Below, piece by piece: positions 1 to 10,874 of a stretch of 64,000 nt of DNA. Numbering within the stretch: the first letter of the stretch is position 1; each line of letters starts with the position of its first letter. Source of the DNA: Mactromeris polynyma (taxonomy: Eukaryota; Mollusca; Bivalvia; Venerida; Mactridae); NCBI GenBank assembly GCA_032209605.1, contig JASFXZ010000037.1, positions 2,294,001 through 2,358,000 of the forward strand, written 5' to 3'. Below the pieces are notes generated by a model. The model was not told the DNA's origin. It ran no database searches and saw only the letters and a program-made list of their open reading frames with translations. Made by a program: the position numbers and the translations under genes.

Positions 1-1
1 T

Positions 2-409
2 GAATGTTCAGAAAATAAAAAATTAACATTATATATTGATTATAAGACAAATTTTTGTTTTGAGAAATATCTTGATTATTTAGACATTGTAAAATTTCGA
101 CGTAGTTTAGTCGCTTTTAGAACTTCATCACATCCATTAATGATAGAAAAGGGTAGGCATATTGGTATAACCAGAGAAAATCGACTATGTATACATTGTG
201 AAAATATTATAGAATGTGAGTATCACTTTTTGTTAAAATGTCCTCTTTATGACACCCTACGTAATAAGTATATACCTGAAATATATAGAGAAAATGCAAA
301 TTACCATAAATTTATTCTTTTAATGTCATGCAATGAAAAAATGATTTTACGAAATTTAGCTATGTTTATTTACTATGCACTGGAATTAAGATCAGAATTG
401 TTGGTTTAA
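2..409 (+). mobile_element. C-terminal fragment of a non-LTR (LINE-type) retrotransposon polyprotein
   Basis: An open frame runs from base 2 to the stop at 407-409 with no start needed, so it continues off the left edge. It ends a protein with a zinc-knuckle-like pattern C-x2-C-x8-H-x4-C (RLCIHC ... YHFLLKCPLYDTLR), preceded by a basic stretch (VKFRRSLVAFRTSSHPL). This arrangement, ending soon after an HFLxxCPxY block, is typical of the C-terminal tail of reverse transcriptase-endonuclease proteins of metazoan LINE elements. The reverse transcriptase itself is not in the window. The frame is intact over 135 codons, so the copy may be fairly young, but whether the full element is intact cannot be seen. 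The family assignment rests on motif recognition only. Confidence 0.72.
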
Positions 410-575
410 AATAACAGAACTTCATATACATGTTTTATGAATAGCTTTATAATTGTAATTGTTAACTTGTTATACATGTGATTCCACCATGACATGTACT
501 TTATATATGTTTACTATTGTATATATATTGTGTATATGGGCCGGTGGCCTTAATGCAAAATAAAGAATACTGTAC
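410..575 (+). mobile_element. 3' UTR / tail of the non-LTR element
   Basis: This AT-rich stretch follows the retroelement stop codon. It contains GGGCCGGTGGCCTTAATG and then AATAAA at 559-564, a fitting polyadenylation signal. No long poly(A) tail follows. Sequence matching a different dispersed repeat starts at about 573, which marks the likely junction between the element and its target. Confidence 0.55.
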
Positions 576-740
576 CATACCGAATTCCACTGAATATTTG
601 AATTAACCGAAATCCATTATGGATCTAGAGTGACCAGCAATCGTAGCATCTCAGCATTTATTTATGTTGCACAACAAATCATCACCTTGAAATTGCGCCG
701 ACCATCTTTTTCAAGGTATTTCTTGTTTCTAAGTCATTTA
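573..740 (+). repeat. Dispersed repeat family 1, truncated copy
   Basis: The blocks TACCGAATTCCACTGAA, GAGTGACCAGCAATCGT and TTGCGCCGACCATCTTTTT recur in the same order at 34741-35370 (plus) and, reverse-complemented, at 24690-25015. This copy lacks the left part present in the other two, and the retroelement tail sits where that part should be. No coding potential is supported. Confidence 0.7.
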
Positions 741-3700
741 TATATTCTAGTTTTACTCATTATATTCATAGTAGAAAGAGCCATCAAATCCCCTCAAAAT
801 ACACCAACATAACAGTAACCAATCTCCATGAAACTGAAATAATCATGATGAACACAGACTATCATCTTCCGACCAAATCCTACAATAGAGGCTCAGTGTC
901 CGCCACATATTGTAACATTTTTGAGATCCGACAGGAAAATTAGAATTCATTAGAAACATATACAGAAAGTTTCACTTCAATATTCTGATAGGCAAGTATT
1001 TTAATGATATCATAATTTCAAGCATAGCAAAGAAAAATCATATTAAAATCTATGGTGAATTTAACTAAGTGATTTTATTGAAATAAGAAAGGACATATTG
1101 CATTCATCCTCACTGAAATCTGGTCTTAATACAATCATTTCACTTGATTATATTGAAAACAATAATGACTTATATTAATCTTCGAACTGCTGTTTTATTC
1201 GAGTGTTATTAATAAAATATTCACTGCATTAACAAGACATGTAGGTCATTGGATTTCTGCAAACTTTTCCATGTCCCTTTTCTGAAACTTTATCATCCCA
1301 TTCTAACCATACGGATGAATACAATATTCACAAAACTTCATTAATAAACAGAAACAATGAATCACCGTGGATTTTACAACTCCCTAGATGAATATATATT
1401 TACAAAATGTAAATGACATAATTTAGGGTTACCTAAACATCACAAAGTATTTTTACAGTGAACAACATATCAATTGCAACAAAAACCATTTTAATCCCAT
1501 ATTGCGATCATCGGCAATATGTGCAAACCAACAACAAAGTATTCAATTCCACATAAAACGATATACTAATACAAAGTACCATCATTCATTCATGATGTGT
1601 TTATGGATTTACACTTGGTGTAATATTAAAGCAAATGTTTTTACAGCAGTCATGAAGGAATGGTTGAGAAACAGGATGATATTTTTTTCGTTTATAACTA
1701 ATTATAATGAAACCTTTTAGGTAAAGCGCAGGTGTATGATACGGTCTTAAATAGCATTATGATATAAATATGAAACAAACATTAATACATTCATCTTTGA
1801 CTTTCATTAAAGACTATGATGTGATAATAATTACATTTACAAGCCAGTCAAAACCATCATAACTAAAATAATGCTACTGCACAGCAATCTCTGGACACAA
1901 ATCATGTCTCTGACATTTACTACAGTTCAAAGTGTCACCATAACCTATTTAAACAAAACATAGCAACTATACCCTCTCGCACCACAGATACACCAACAAT
2001 TACCAAACATTGTGTGACAATGATTTGAGTATTAGAAGACCTAATAAAACATGAATAACACATAAATATAACACAGCCCTCTTTGTTATTATGATTCAAT
2101 GAATGAATTAAATTTCTAAAACCATCAAAGCTGCAAAGCCTGTCAATTGAGAAACTTGATAGGAATTCAATATGTTCTCTCATTTATATTGTTGTTAACG
2201 TTATATCTACAAAACTCATTATACCAGCTCAGCAGCTTTGAATAGTTTCAAGATTTCTAAAACTAATGGTTGGAATAATTGCAAATAGAATGTTGATATA
2301 ATTTATGACAGAACAAAGTTGGACAATGTACTATCACATTGGGTATAGTCCTTTTTTTATACCTTCTAGTACAATCTCTGACCTACCAATATTTCATCAC
2401 ACAATAAGTTTACAATATGAAAATGATAGAATATCCAAGCTCGAACAATAAATAAAATGACAACAAACTGACTTTTTTTTCAACTGGCTGTGTAAAAATG
2501 AACTTTAAATTTAAACTTGTGAAACCGTTTCACATTTGTGTCACAAACAGGAATTGTATCTCGGGTGTTTGATTCAAACTACTTTTTTTACAAAATTATA
2601 GAATACATTTTTTGTACAGTATCTGAAGATAGCAAAATATGTCAATTCAAAAATTCACATTCAATGCAATTGTTCTGTATGTACAATAATTTACAGTCGG
2701 TGGTCGCTGGTTCCTGTCCTAGGAATGATACATAGCAAACAAAATGTTGCCTATATCTACACAATACTTGAAACGTCTCAGAAAATTATCATTCTAGAAA
2801 TATCGCACAATAGTGACAATGCAAACCAAACCTTCAAATGACCTTGTATGTCTGCCAACTATTTTTATATCGCACGTTACTAGTCCATCAAAGGTTCCTG
2901 GTTTTTATGTAACTTAGAACTACAACATAAGCTTTGTATGTAACTTAATACTGATTACAAATCTGTCTGGTTTCTAGTATTACAAATAGCATTATGTAAG
3001 TTACCAATATGGGTTAGGTGACTTGTTAGTAGTGATCCTATCCACAGGGATGATAATAAAATGTAAAATTACATAAGTCGAGGAAATATGAACTGAGACA
3101 TTTTGCTATATTGATTTTTCAGACTTAATGAATAACTGTACATCTATTGTGGCTTCATACAAAGCAATGTAGCACATTTACAAGGCAAGGGAGATAATCA
3201 TATTGGTGTAAAAAGCTAGCCTATAGTAGTCATCTGAACAAGAAATGTCAATCATAAATACTATAACTTGCTGACAAATGACCTTCAGCATAAGGCAATG
3301 TCATACTAAACTCAAACCAGGAAGTATGTCTGCTACTGTCAATCATCATTCATACCAGTCTACTCTTTCAAAGAGAATTATAATACCAGTCTAAATAAGT
3401 CCAATCCAGTAGCGTGCACAAGACCAGCATCTGACAACTTCAAGTCCTTAATTAATATCACGTTCAGACAATTAATGTAATGCGAACATACAAGACATTT
3501 AACTTGTTACACCAAGGTGATTCATGACAATATCAGGAAAATATGTAACTTCACAACATAAAACAGAGTGCATGATAGTACAGTATAAAAAATTTGATAA
3601 AATAATAAAGCACCCTCTTTTTGACTCCATGGAATAGATCACACTGTGCTAACATATAATAAATAAGCATTTTATTCAAAGTTAACCTGTACACACAGAG

Positions 3701-6071
3701 CATAAAATCATTATATCATAATTCATGTTAAGACAACTCAAAGTGCGAACATAACAATACCACACTCACTCAAGAACTACACAAAAACACACTTAATTAT
3801 TAATAAATTTTTTTATCCAACACAATCTATAATTTTTTTATCCAACACGATCTATCTACATGTTACATATTCAATTTCTTTGAACAAGATCGCATCAAGT
3901 GCAATTCAAACACAGTTAATTAATTAATAAAATCTTAACTTTGCATATAAATGTCGGTAAAGTTTTATAAAACGGAATTTAAACAATCATACAATAGAAC
4001 AGGTGGACAACATAAACTATTTTCTTCAACAAAAATCGTAAACATCTTGATAAATAAACTATTTCAATAGTTTCATGAACAACCATTCAAAATATAGCTA
4101 ACCTGTAATGATTGATTCAACGTCATTAGCACTTGTTAATTAATTAACACTCCCAGGCAATATGATGGCTCCAAAACATAGCCACTTTTCACCAAAGAAA
4201 CTCAAAAGGAATAGATTGCGTACTATATTCAATTGTAAAATGTTGTGTTATTTTTATTTATATTTTGCACAAAAAAAGAAAAACTTTGTGATACAGGAGC
4301 ACAGAACATAACATCAAAGCAATTAAAATGAAAAACAAGTGGTAAACACTTACAGGTAAACTACAGTACTTTCAACAACAAGGACAAAGAAAGACTACAG
4401 TATATTGATTTCATAAGCTTTTTACACAATTGCTGTATGTACATTGTTTATTTTTTTCTTCAAAATATATTTGGATAAAACTACTAACAGACAACACATA
4501 TATATCCACTAACAACCGGTAGGGTATGTTGACTATGTTCAGTGAACGTACTACTCCCTTGATAGTTCAACATCAGTTTAAGTGACCGCTTCCTATCAGT
4601 GACATGTTGCTCTGGACAATGTAGTAGAATACAAATGGTCAGTTAATTTAGGGAGCATTTAAGGGATTAGTTATGAATTTTCGGGTTTAAAAATAGTTGG
4701 TGGAAATATTGAACAATATTTTTGAGTCAAAACTCTTCCATTATATCCTTAGCTTTTGTGATAAATTTTAACACTTAACATAAAATTAAATCCATCACAA
4801 CTATGACTTTCCTCGCCACACAAAATAAATCAAGTTGGCAACATTTCTGCTAATAAATAATGCATTCCACACAGACAAAAACAAACATAAATAAATAAAT
4901 AAAAATCTCTTTTTTTAACTATAGCAGACAATTCTCTTATATACAAACACAAATCATTCTATACACTAAGTACGGATTGACTGAACTCCAAGCCTCTATT
5001 ACTCAACAATTCTCTATTATCTTAAGACGTAGGCCATTTCATAAGTATGTTACTTTATGAACTTTTCTACGATGGTTTAGATGTGTTTTGGTTTTAATAC
5101 AGAATCCATCTTAATACATCAACATTATAGACAAAAGTCTTTCCTCAGATTGTATGACCATAGCAACTTCTGTCTTGTATGCATACAATCAACCTAACGT
5201 TTCATTCATCCACAATAATTAGCACTTATATAAGCAAAACAAACATGGAGAATCTAACATTTGTCAATATTGGAATAAAATTTATGATGAGAAGTGAACA
5301 ATGAAATAAATAGCAACATGAATATGCAATAAAAATGGATTGGAGTCCGATAAGCTTCACATGAACAACAAACAATAAATTTCGGAACAAAAAATGGCAA
5401 AAACTAGCACAAATGCCTTTGCAAGAAAAATAAATAACCTAGACACTGGTGACTAAATTGCTAGCAATATCTTAACAGAATTATGTCATATATTTAAGCA
5501 AGCACATGTATACATAAGTTCATAATTCAGACATTGGTCACCAGATGCTATACAGTTTGTGTCTTTTACGCATCAATGTGACCGTATTTTTCTGCTAACA
5601 TCAACCATTGAACCAAAATACAAGGCACGTTTATCAGCGATGTTACCTCTCAAATTCTATCTAATATTAAAACAATTAATTGCTCTCTCATTAATGCAAC
5701 AAATATAATAATTGAGATATTTGAATTTGATTTATAGTTTGATTTTGCATTTACAATTAAATTATTTTTTAACATGCATATTGCAGTTGTTATAAATAGT
5801 ATTCTTAACACTGGAAGTGATGTCCGCTAATCCACACATAACAGGCTTTCGCTTACTTACACATATTGCATGAAATAAGCAAGTCTATATATTATCACAA
5901 TTGCCCATATATGGAAAAAGGCAGACAAAAACTTCATATTGAGTGTTAAATGCAAGACTAACGTCACATTATTTCAAACTATTTCAGTCACGAGCCAAAC
6001 ACTTGATATAAAAAGTTCACAATGGAAAAAAACACAGTAAGTATAACGAGCAGAGTTTTATATCACTAGCA
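741..6071 (-). other. Non-coding: 3'UTR and downstream flank of the nuclear receptor
   Basis: No gene is supported in this 5.3-kb AT-rich stretch on either strand; the short open frames lack recognisable motifs. The part nearest 6071 must include the receptor 3'UTR, because the stop codon lies at 6074-6072. Minus-strand AATAAA signals (TTTATT on the plus strand) occur at several places, for example near 4447, 4253 and 3671, but sequence alone cannot choose the cleavage site. The only repeat noted is the small duplication at 3806-3855. Confidence 0.5.
3806..3855. repeat. Tandem duplication, 25 bp x 2
   Basis: AATTTTTTTATCCAACAC plus seven further bases is present twice in direct succession (3806-3830 and 3831-3855), differing at one base (A/G). 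Confidence 0.9.
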
Positions 6072-6313
6072 CTATGATAGCAGGTCAAATGTTTCAGCAT
6101 AAAGGTCATGGGCAAAGCTTATCTGTCCCTTCAGGCTTCCTAACATTCTACGATGCTCAACGCCAAGTTCACGTAGACTAGATATGCTCATAAGTAAGCG
6201 TGGGAATAGTCCGCTTTCGTCAGGATGTGTCGCCGTAACTTGACTTTGCAGAGCTTGTATCATAAGCTCCTGAAGCTTACTCACTTTCTCTCGATTTTTT
6301 AGGCCTTGTCGAT
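6072..6313 (-). CDS. Nuclear receptor, last coding exon (LBD helices ~9-12 and stop)
   Basis: This exon encodes receptor residues 904-983 of the reconstructed protein and the stop TAG at 6074-6072. It starts after a TAG acceptor (plus-strand CTA at 6314-6316), and its first two bases complete the split codon for Asp904. This gives the junction LISP|DRQGL, a standard nuclear receptor block after helix 8. LRELGVEH (His957) matches the LRxLxxxH helix-11 pattern of NR1 receptors such as PPAR, VDR, ROR, LXR and Rev-erb. The protein ends LYAETFDLLS, a plausible but degenerate AF-2 helix 12, with Thr at one usually hydrophobic position. Rev-erb proteins lack helix 12, so this argues against a strict Rev-erb orthologue. 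The phase fit to the previous exon is exact. Confidence 0.9.
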
Positions 6314-7766
6314 CTACAAAGAAAAGTTAAAACATTTTTTCATAGTGAAAATTCTGAATTTATAACAAATACAAAGAAACAAAACACACTCACACATTGT
6401 TCAACAAACATGGAGATACAAAATATCTCACCATAATAATCATATCAATAAAAAGTGCCTAGTAAGCATAAACTTAATCAATTCTGACTTATGTAACAGA
6501 CAGTGTGTTGATATCTGTCATATCTGTTCAGACAAATATCAGTGCATTAGCCCCCTCAATTGTCTGATGGTAGACAGATTTTGTAAAAATATCAATTTTC
6601 CCATCTTTTTTCTGCAATAATGCTTCTCAGCCTAGCATATAAACAGATACAGTAGAAATATAATGCTGGTTGATCACCTAAAAGTGGGCCACAGACAGAG
6701 ATGAGGACCTAACTAACAGAAAATCCAGTTTACAGACATAGATGATCACTTCACACACATATATATATGACGTTATACCTGATCAATCAATGTAAATAAG
6801 AAATGTTAACATATATACAAGGGTACTCAGTAATTACACAAGGATACATGTCTAAATATCTGTTTGCAGGAAAGGCATTTAGACTGCCTTCGATTTTACA
6901 AAGTGCAAACATGTATTTATCTATAACTTTCAACAAGCAGACCATAATAGCCCTTCAAAGCTCACCTGAGAAAGCAGGATGAATGGCTCACATGTCATAC
7001 ATAGAGCAGGATGTATGGCTCACATGTCATACATAGAGCAGGATGTATGGCTCACATGTCATACATAGAGCAGGATGTATGGCTCACATGTCATACATAG
7101 AGCAGGATGTATGGCTCATGTATGGCTCACATGTCATACATAGAGCAGGATGTATGGCTCACATGTCATACATAGAGCAAGATGTATGGCTCACATGTCA
7201 TACATAGAGCAAGATGTATGGCTCACATGTCATACATAGAAATACATTCTGCCCTCTTGTACTAGTTTTTTTTTCATCTGACAGACAGACAAACCTTACA
7301 AAATTCTCTGAACAATTTTGGTAATATTGTCTAAAGATTGCTTCTGATAACATCCAGTAATGTTCCAGTATACTGTATATGAAGAATGGCTATTTAAAGA
7401 TCTCCCTGACCAACTGCCTTAAATGCTTGACCAATTAGATTTCTAGAACAACTTTATGAGAATAAATGCCAGGAAGCTTCTGATGAAGATATATATCACA
7501 TCTAACCTGATGTAGGAGATGTCATTTGTATCAATTGTTGATGGGAGAATAATGAAAGATGGACAAATGATGAATATCGGGTGATAGAAAAAGTTCATGA
7601 TAAGTGAATCGTGATCATGGAAGCTAAAAACAAACAATGCTCCGGAATTGTGTACTAGTTATTTCATGACCACCACACAAATACATCTTTGTTTATATCA
7701 AGATATATGCAAATGATTATCAACTTTTTTATGACAAAAAATACAAAAATATAAAGAAAGTATTAC
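6314..7766 (-). other. Intron 5 of the nuclear receptor gene
   Basis: GT-AG intron between the two last ligand-binding-domain exons, splitting a codon after its first base. It contains the 32-bp minisatellite at 6974-7240. I see no coding sequence in it. Confidence 0.85.
6974..7240. repeat. Minisatellite, 32-bp unit, about 8 copies
   Basis: The unit starts GCAGGATGTATGGCTCACAT and continues to ACATAGA. GCAGGAT recurs at 6974 and 7006, giving a 32-bp period. One unit is partly duplicated around 7110-7130 (GGCTCATGTATGGCTCAC). Copies are nearly identical; the last ones carry GCAAGAT. Confidence 0.93.
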
Positions 7767-7986
7767 CTGGAGATATGAGAACTAATGCACTAAACAATGC
7801 TTTCTCCGGATCCCCAAGTTTGAATGTATTGAATCGTATACACAAGTTAAACATAAGTTCAACAAAGTGTTCGCCAAGTGGGAAACCACACTTCATGTCT
7901 TCTCTCTTCACCAAGGCATTATGACCGTCCAAAAATATAGTGTTGGAGTCTGCATCAATAAACTGTGCATGGACAACACATGCAAC
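7767..7986 (-). CDS. Nuclear receptor, LBD exon (helices ~5-8)
   Basis: This exon encodes residues 831-903 plus the first base of codon 904. It begins after a CAG acceptor with VACVVHAQFIDADSNTIFLD, equivalent to the helix 5 and beta-turn region of NR1 receptors. It ends with KALFSALVLISP before a GTAATA donor. The FSALVLISP block is the usual helix 8 region that precedes D-R-x-G-L in the next exon. The length of 220 nt (73 codons + 1) matches both neighbours in phase. This region lines the ligand pocket in the family; which ligand, if any, binds cannot be told. Confidence 0.92.
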
Positions 7987-8083
7987 CTGCAAGAAGAAAT
8001 AAATACACACTCAGTTACACATAATTCAAAAATATATAGATAACATGGATCAAAATGAACTGAAATTTGCCCAATTCAACGTA

Positions 8084-8224
8084 CAGTAAAACCTCACTGA
8101 GACCACCTCAAAATTAAGAACACATTTTTCAAGTCCATTTTCACTGTATTCTTCATTATTCAACCTAAATATCTTAACAATAATACCAGTTTTCAAGGGT
8201 GGTCTTATTATTGATGTTTCACTG
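8084..8224. mobile_element. MITE with TA target duplication (family M, copy 1)
   Basis: The left end CAGTAAAACCTCACTGAGAC and the inverse of the right end CAGTGAAACATC form terminal inverted repeats. A TA dinucleotide flanks each end (8082-8083 and 8225-8226). At 141 bp it is non-coding, so it is a non-autonomous Tc1/mariner-like element by the TA criterion. A related copy lies at 37091-37276. Confidence 0.7.
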
Positions 8225-8526
8225 TACAAGTATTTATGTCATTTTTGACAACACAAATACATAACATCCATGAAATATGTTCAATAATTCACTGGTGCAG
8301 TAACCAATGATGTGATGCTACATGTCATTACAATGATGGCAGTGTTTTTTTATATGGGGACAATTTAATTCTTACCAGTAAATGGTTGATTTACAATTTA
8401 GGATATAAATGAAATATTGCATGAAGGTTTATAAATGACAGATATTATCAACCTCATTTTCAGAATACGTCTGAATCTCCTCATTTTCAAAAATCTTGTA
8501 ACAATAAATTACACAATTACACTTCA

Positions 8527-8673
8527 TTTATGAAGTATTGAACTAATAGACCAATCTTATCCCACAATCAAGGCATTTTTTGCAGCCAGATGTTGAAATC
8601 CATCTATCTTTTTTATCATCATTATAATTATGTAACTTCATATAACAACAGCTGAAGGTATATATTCATACAT
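8527..8673. repeat. 147-bp direct repeat, copy 1
   Basis: The segment from TTTATGAAGTATTGAACTAA to ATATATTCATACAT recurs at 9746-9892, 1219 bp away, with only a few substitutions (for example CCCACAATC versus CCCTCAATC). Both copies are the same length. Confidence 0.92.
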
Positions 8674-9481
8674 ATTGTGTAAAATTTATAAAAAACTTCT
8701 AAAAAACATGTTATATTCTTTATTTATTTTCTCATATAACATTTTGATACCTGCTTGCATATACCAATTACCAACTTGCAGATGTCACTCAAGATGACAT
8801 CACACACTAGTAACCTAACCCAACCAATAAAACCAAGAAAACCTGGGTGTAGAATTTACACACGGAAATGGCTTTTACAAGAATTTGAAACTTTAGTTAA
8901 ACAAAATTACAACGCAGACATATAAGAGCACGTGACAGTTTTAACCGACACCACAGACATTTAATCAAACCACATAAACTATAGTAGTGGATTCAAAATT
9001 AGTTGAGAATCTTGTTTGTGTACACAATGCCCATTGGTCAATATTTTCCAAAACAGGTTTTCATTAGCTGACCACCTCACAATTCATTTACAACAATTCT
9101 CAAGTAAATAAAAAATACGCAGACATTTAAACTTGAGCAGACATAAATGAAGACGCAAGTTAATAATATAAGATTGAGTTCTCTCCCTTACCACATAAAT
9201 GCTTTACTATGAGAACAAAGAAACACTGTTCACATACCAATCTAAATGGTTATTGTTGAACTTCTTAACAATAATCAGTGCAGAAATAAATGTTACTTAT
9301 GGAGAAATTGTAGTACAATGTATATCAATCACACATCAGGATGTGCAAGTTATACTGTCACTTTTATGTAAACCATTCTAAATGACAGGAAACTGTAACT
9401 AGTTTAGACTTAATTAAGTACGTATCTGTTAAGTCAACATGGAGCCAGAACATTTAAAATAGAACATGCAGCTTTTGCCAC

Positions 9482-9569
9482 AAATGCAGGCCTGTATCAC
9501 TGGTTAGCAGAAAGCTCTATACAACAAATGCAGGCCTGTATCACTGGTTAGCAGAAAGCTCTATACAAC
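9482..9569. repeat. Tandem duplication, 44 bp x 2
   Basis: AAATGCAGGCCTGTATCACT and the following 24 bases are present twice in direct succession; I see no difference between the copies. Confidence 0.92.
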
Positions 9570-9745
9570 AGTATGAACACTTCAGAACATTTATTTCAAT
9601 CTTAAATGATCCTGTTTTATACTACTGACATGTATGTACATGATAATCACCCACTTGTTAGTTGAAGTTCAATATAACTACACGTAGCAATACTAAATGA
9701 GTTTGGTACATATGTCTCCAAGACGTGAGGGACATAATCACATTA

Positions 9746-9892
9746 TTTATGAAGTATTGAACTAATAGACCAATCTTATCCCTCAATCAAGGCATTTTCT
9801 GCAGCCAGATGTTGACATCCATCTTTCTTTTTTATCATCATTATAATTATGTAACTTCATGCAACAACAGCTGAAGGGATATATTCATACAT
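9746..9892. repeat. 147-bp direct repeat, copy 2
   Basis: Second copy of the segment at 8527-8673, in the same orientation and same intron. Confidence 0.92.
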
Positions 9893-10706
9893 TTAAAGTT
9901 TTGCATTACAACAAAGACACACAAACAAAAACAACTGACCGTAAAGTTTAAAACAAAGACGCATTGAAGTAGATGACAATACTGTAGACTATAAACATGA
10001 GACATAATCTATTTGTGAACATGTTCAGAGAAATATTCCCCGAACTATAGTTTCAATCTTAATTATTCATACGAGCTTATAATTGCTAGCAGGTAAATAA
10101 AACATTATGATCACTTCAATTCAGATTGGATATTACATTGCGATTGAATTTCAGCACACAAAAATAGCAACTTTAAACGCCTCCTTTGAGCAGACATTTT
10201 CTTAAGTTAAATTGAAATGCACATTCGAAAATACAGCGCACAGAAAAACCTACACTAGACGTCGTTCCAGCAGCGCATGCTGAACATGCGTTCATTACCC
10301 AAAAACATCTCGATTTGCAAAAGATTTGCATATGAATAGCTGCAAATGCATGTGCAGCATTTGTCCTAAAGTGTCTTCTCGTGAAATGCTGTATGTGTGC
10401 ATGTCAATAAACTTTCGCAGCAAGATTGTAGACACTGCACTTACACTGCAAGACAAAGAATCACTAGGATATGCCAAATTTATATAGATTTATCAGATAC
10501 TCCTTTTAAAAGTGAAGCCTGTAAGTACAGGCACATCCCCTAGATATATCATGACCAAGAAACTACGTGATCTAGCAAGCATCTATACAAGAGGGAAACA
10601 AGGCTCACATTGAAGCACATGGATACTGAACAATGGGGTCTTACTCAGCAATTCCTTATACAAATTACATCAAACCCAGGGACTCAGAAGAGCATTAACA
10701 CTATAC

Positions 10707-10874
10707 CTCAAAGCAGCCTCCCTTGATAAGACTAATTTGGTCCTCTTGATCAAGATTAGTGAAGCCAGGGATTTTCTTGGCAAAGTTGATCACATCTTGT
10801 ATAGATTTGTTCAGCAAACTTTGAAACGAGTTCCAACAAACTTCACCAGATTTCAATGGGCGTCCATCAAGAGC
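10707..10874 (-). CDS. Nuclear receptor, LBD signature exon (helices 3-5)
   Basis: This 168-nt exon (56 codons, phase 0 at both ends) encodes residues 775-830. It carries the nuclear receptor ligand-binding-domain signature: FAKKIPGF (805-812), then DQEDQISLIKGG (816-827), closely resembling the FAKRIPGFxxLxQxDQxxLLKxG block of E75/Rev-erb and other NR1 receptors. Lys825 sits where a helix 4/5 lysine is usual, and a Trp (788) precedes helix 3. The acceptor is TTTTCAG and the donor GAG|GTATAG. This block holds the core of the coactivator groove in the family. Confidence 0.95.

Larger units (their letters stand above)
7987..10706 (-). other. Intron 4 of the nuclear receptor gene
   Basis: GT-AG, phase 0. 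It contains a small TA-flanked MITE (8084-8224), a 147-bp direct repeat present twice (8527-8673, 9746-9892) and a 44-bp tandem duplication near 9482. I found no further exon. Confidence 0.85.

Noticed and set aside
7987..10706. Heme-binding assignment by analogy with E75/Rev-erb
   Set aside because: The helix-11 histidine (His957) is shared by many NR1 receptors, and the Cys before helix 3 (Cys787) does not align with the Rev-erb heme cysteine, so heme binding is not supported by sequence.
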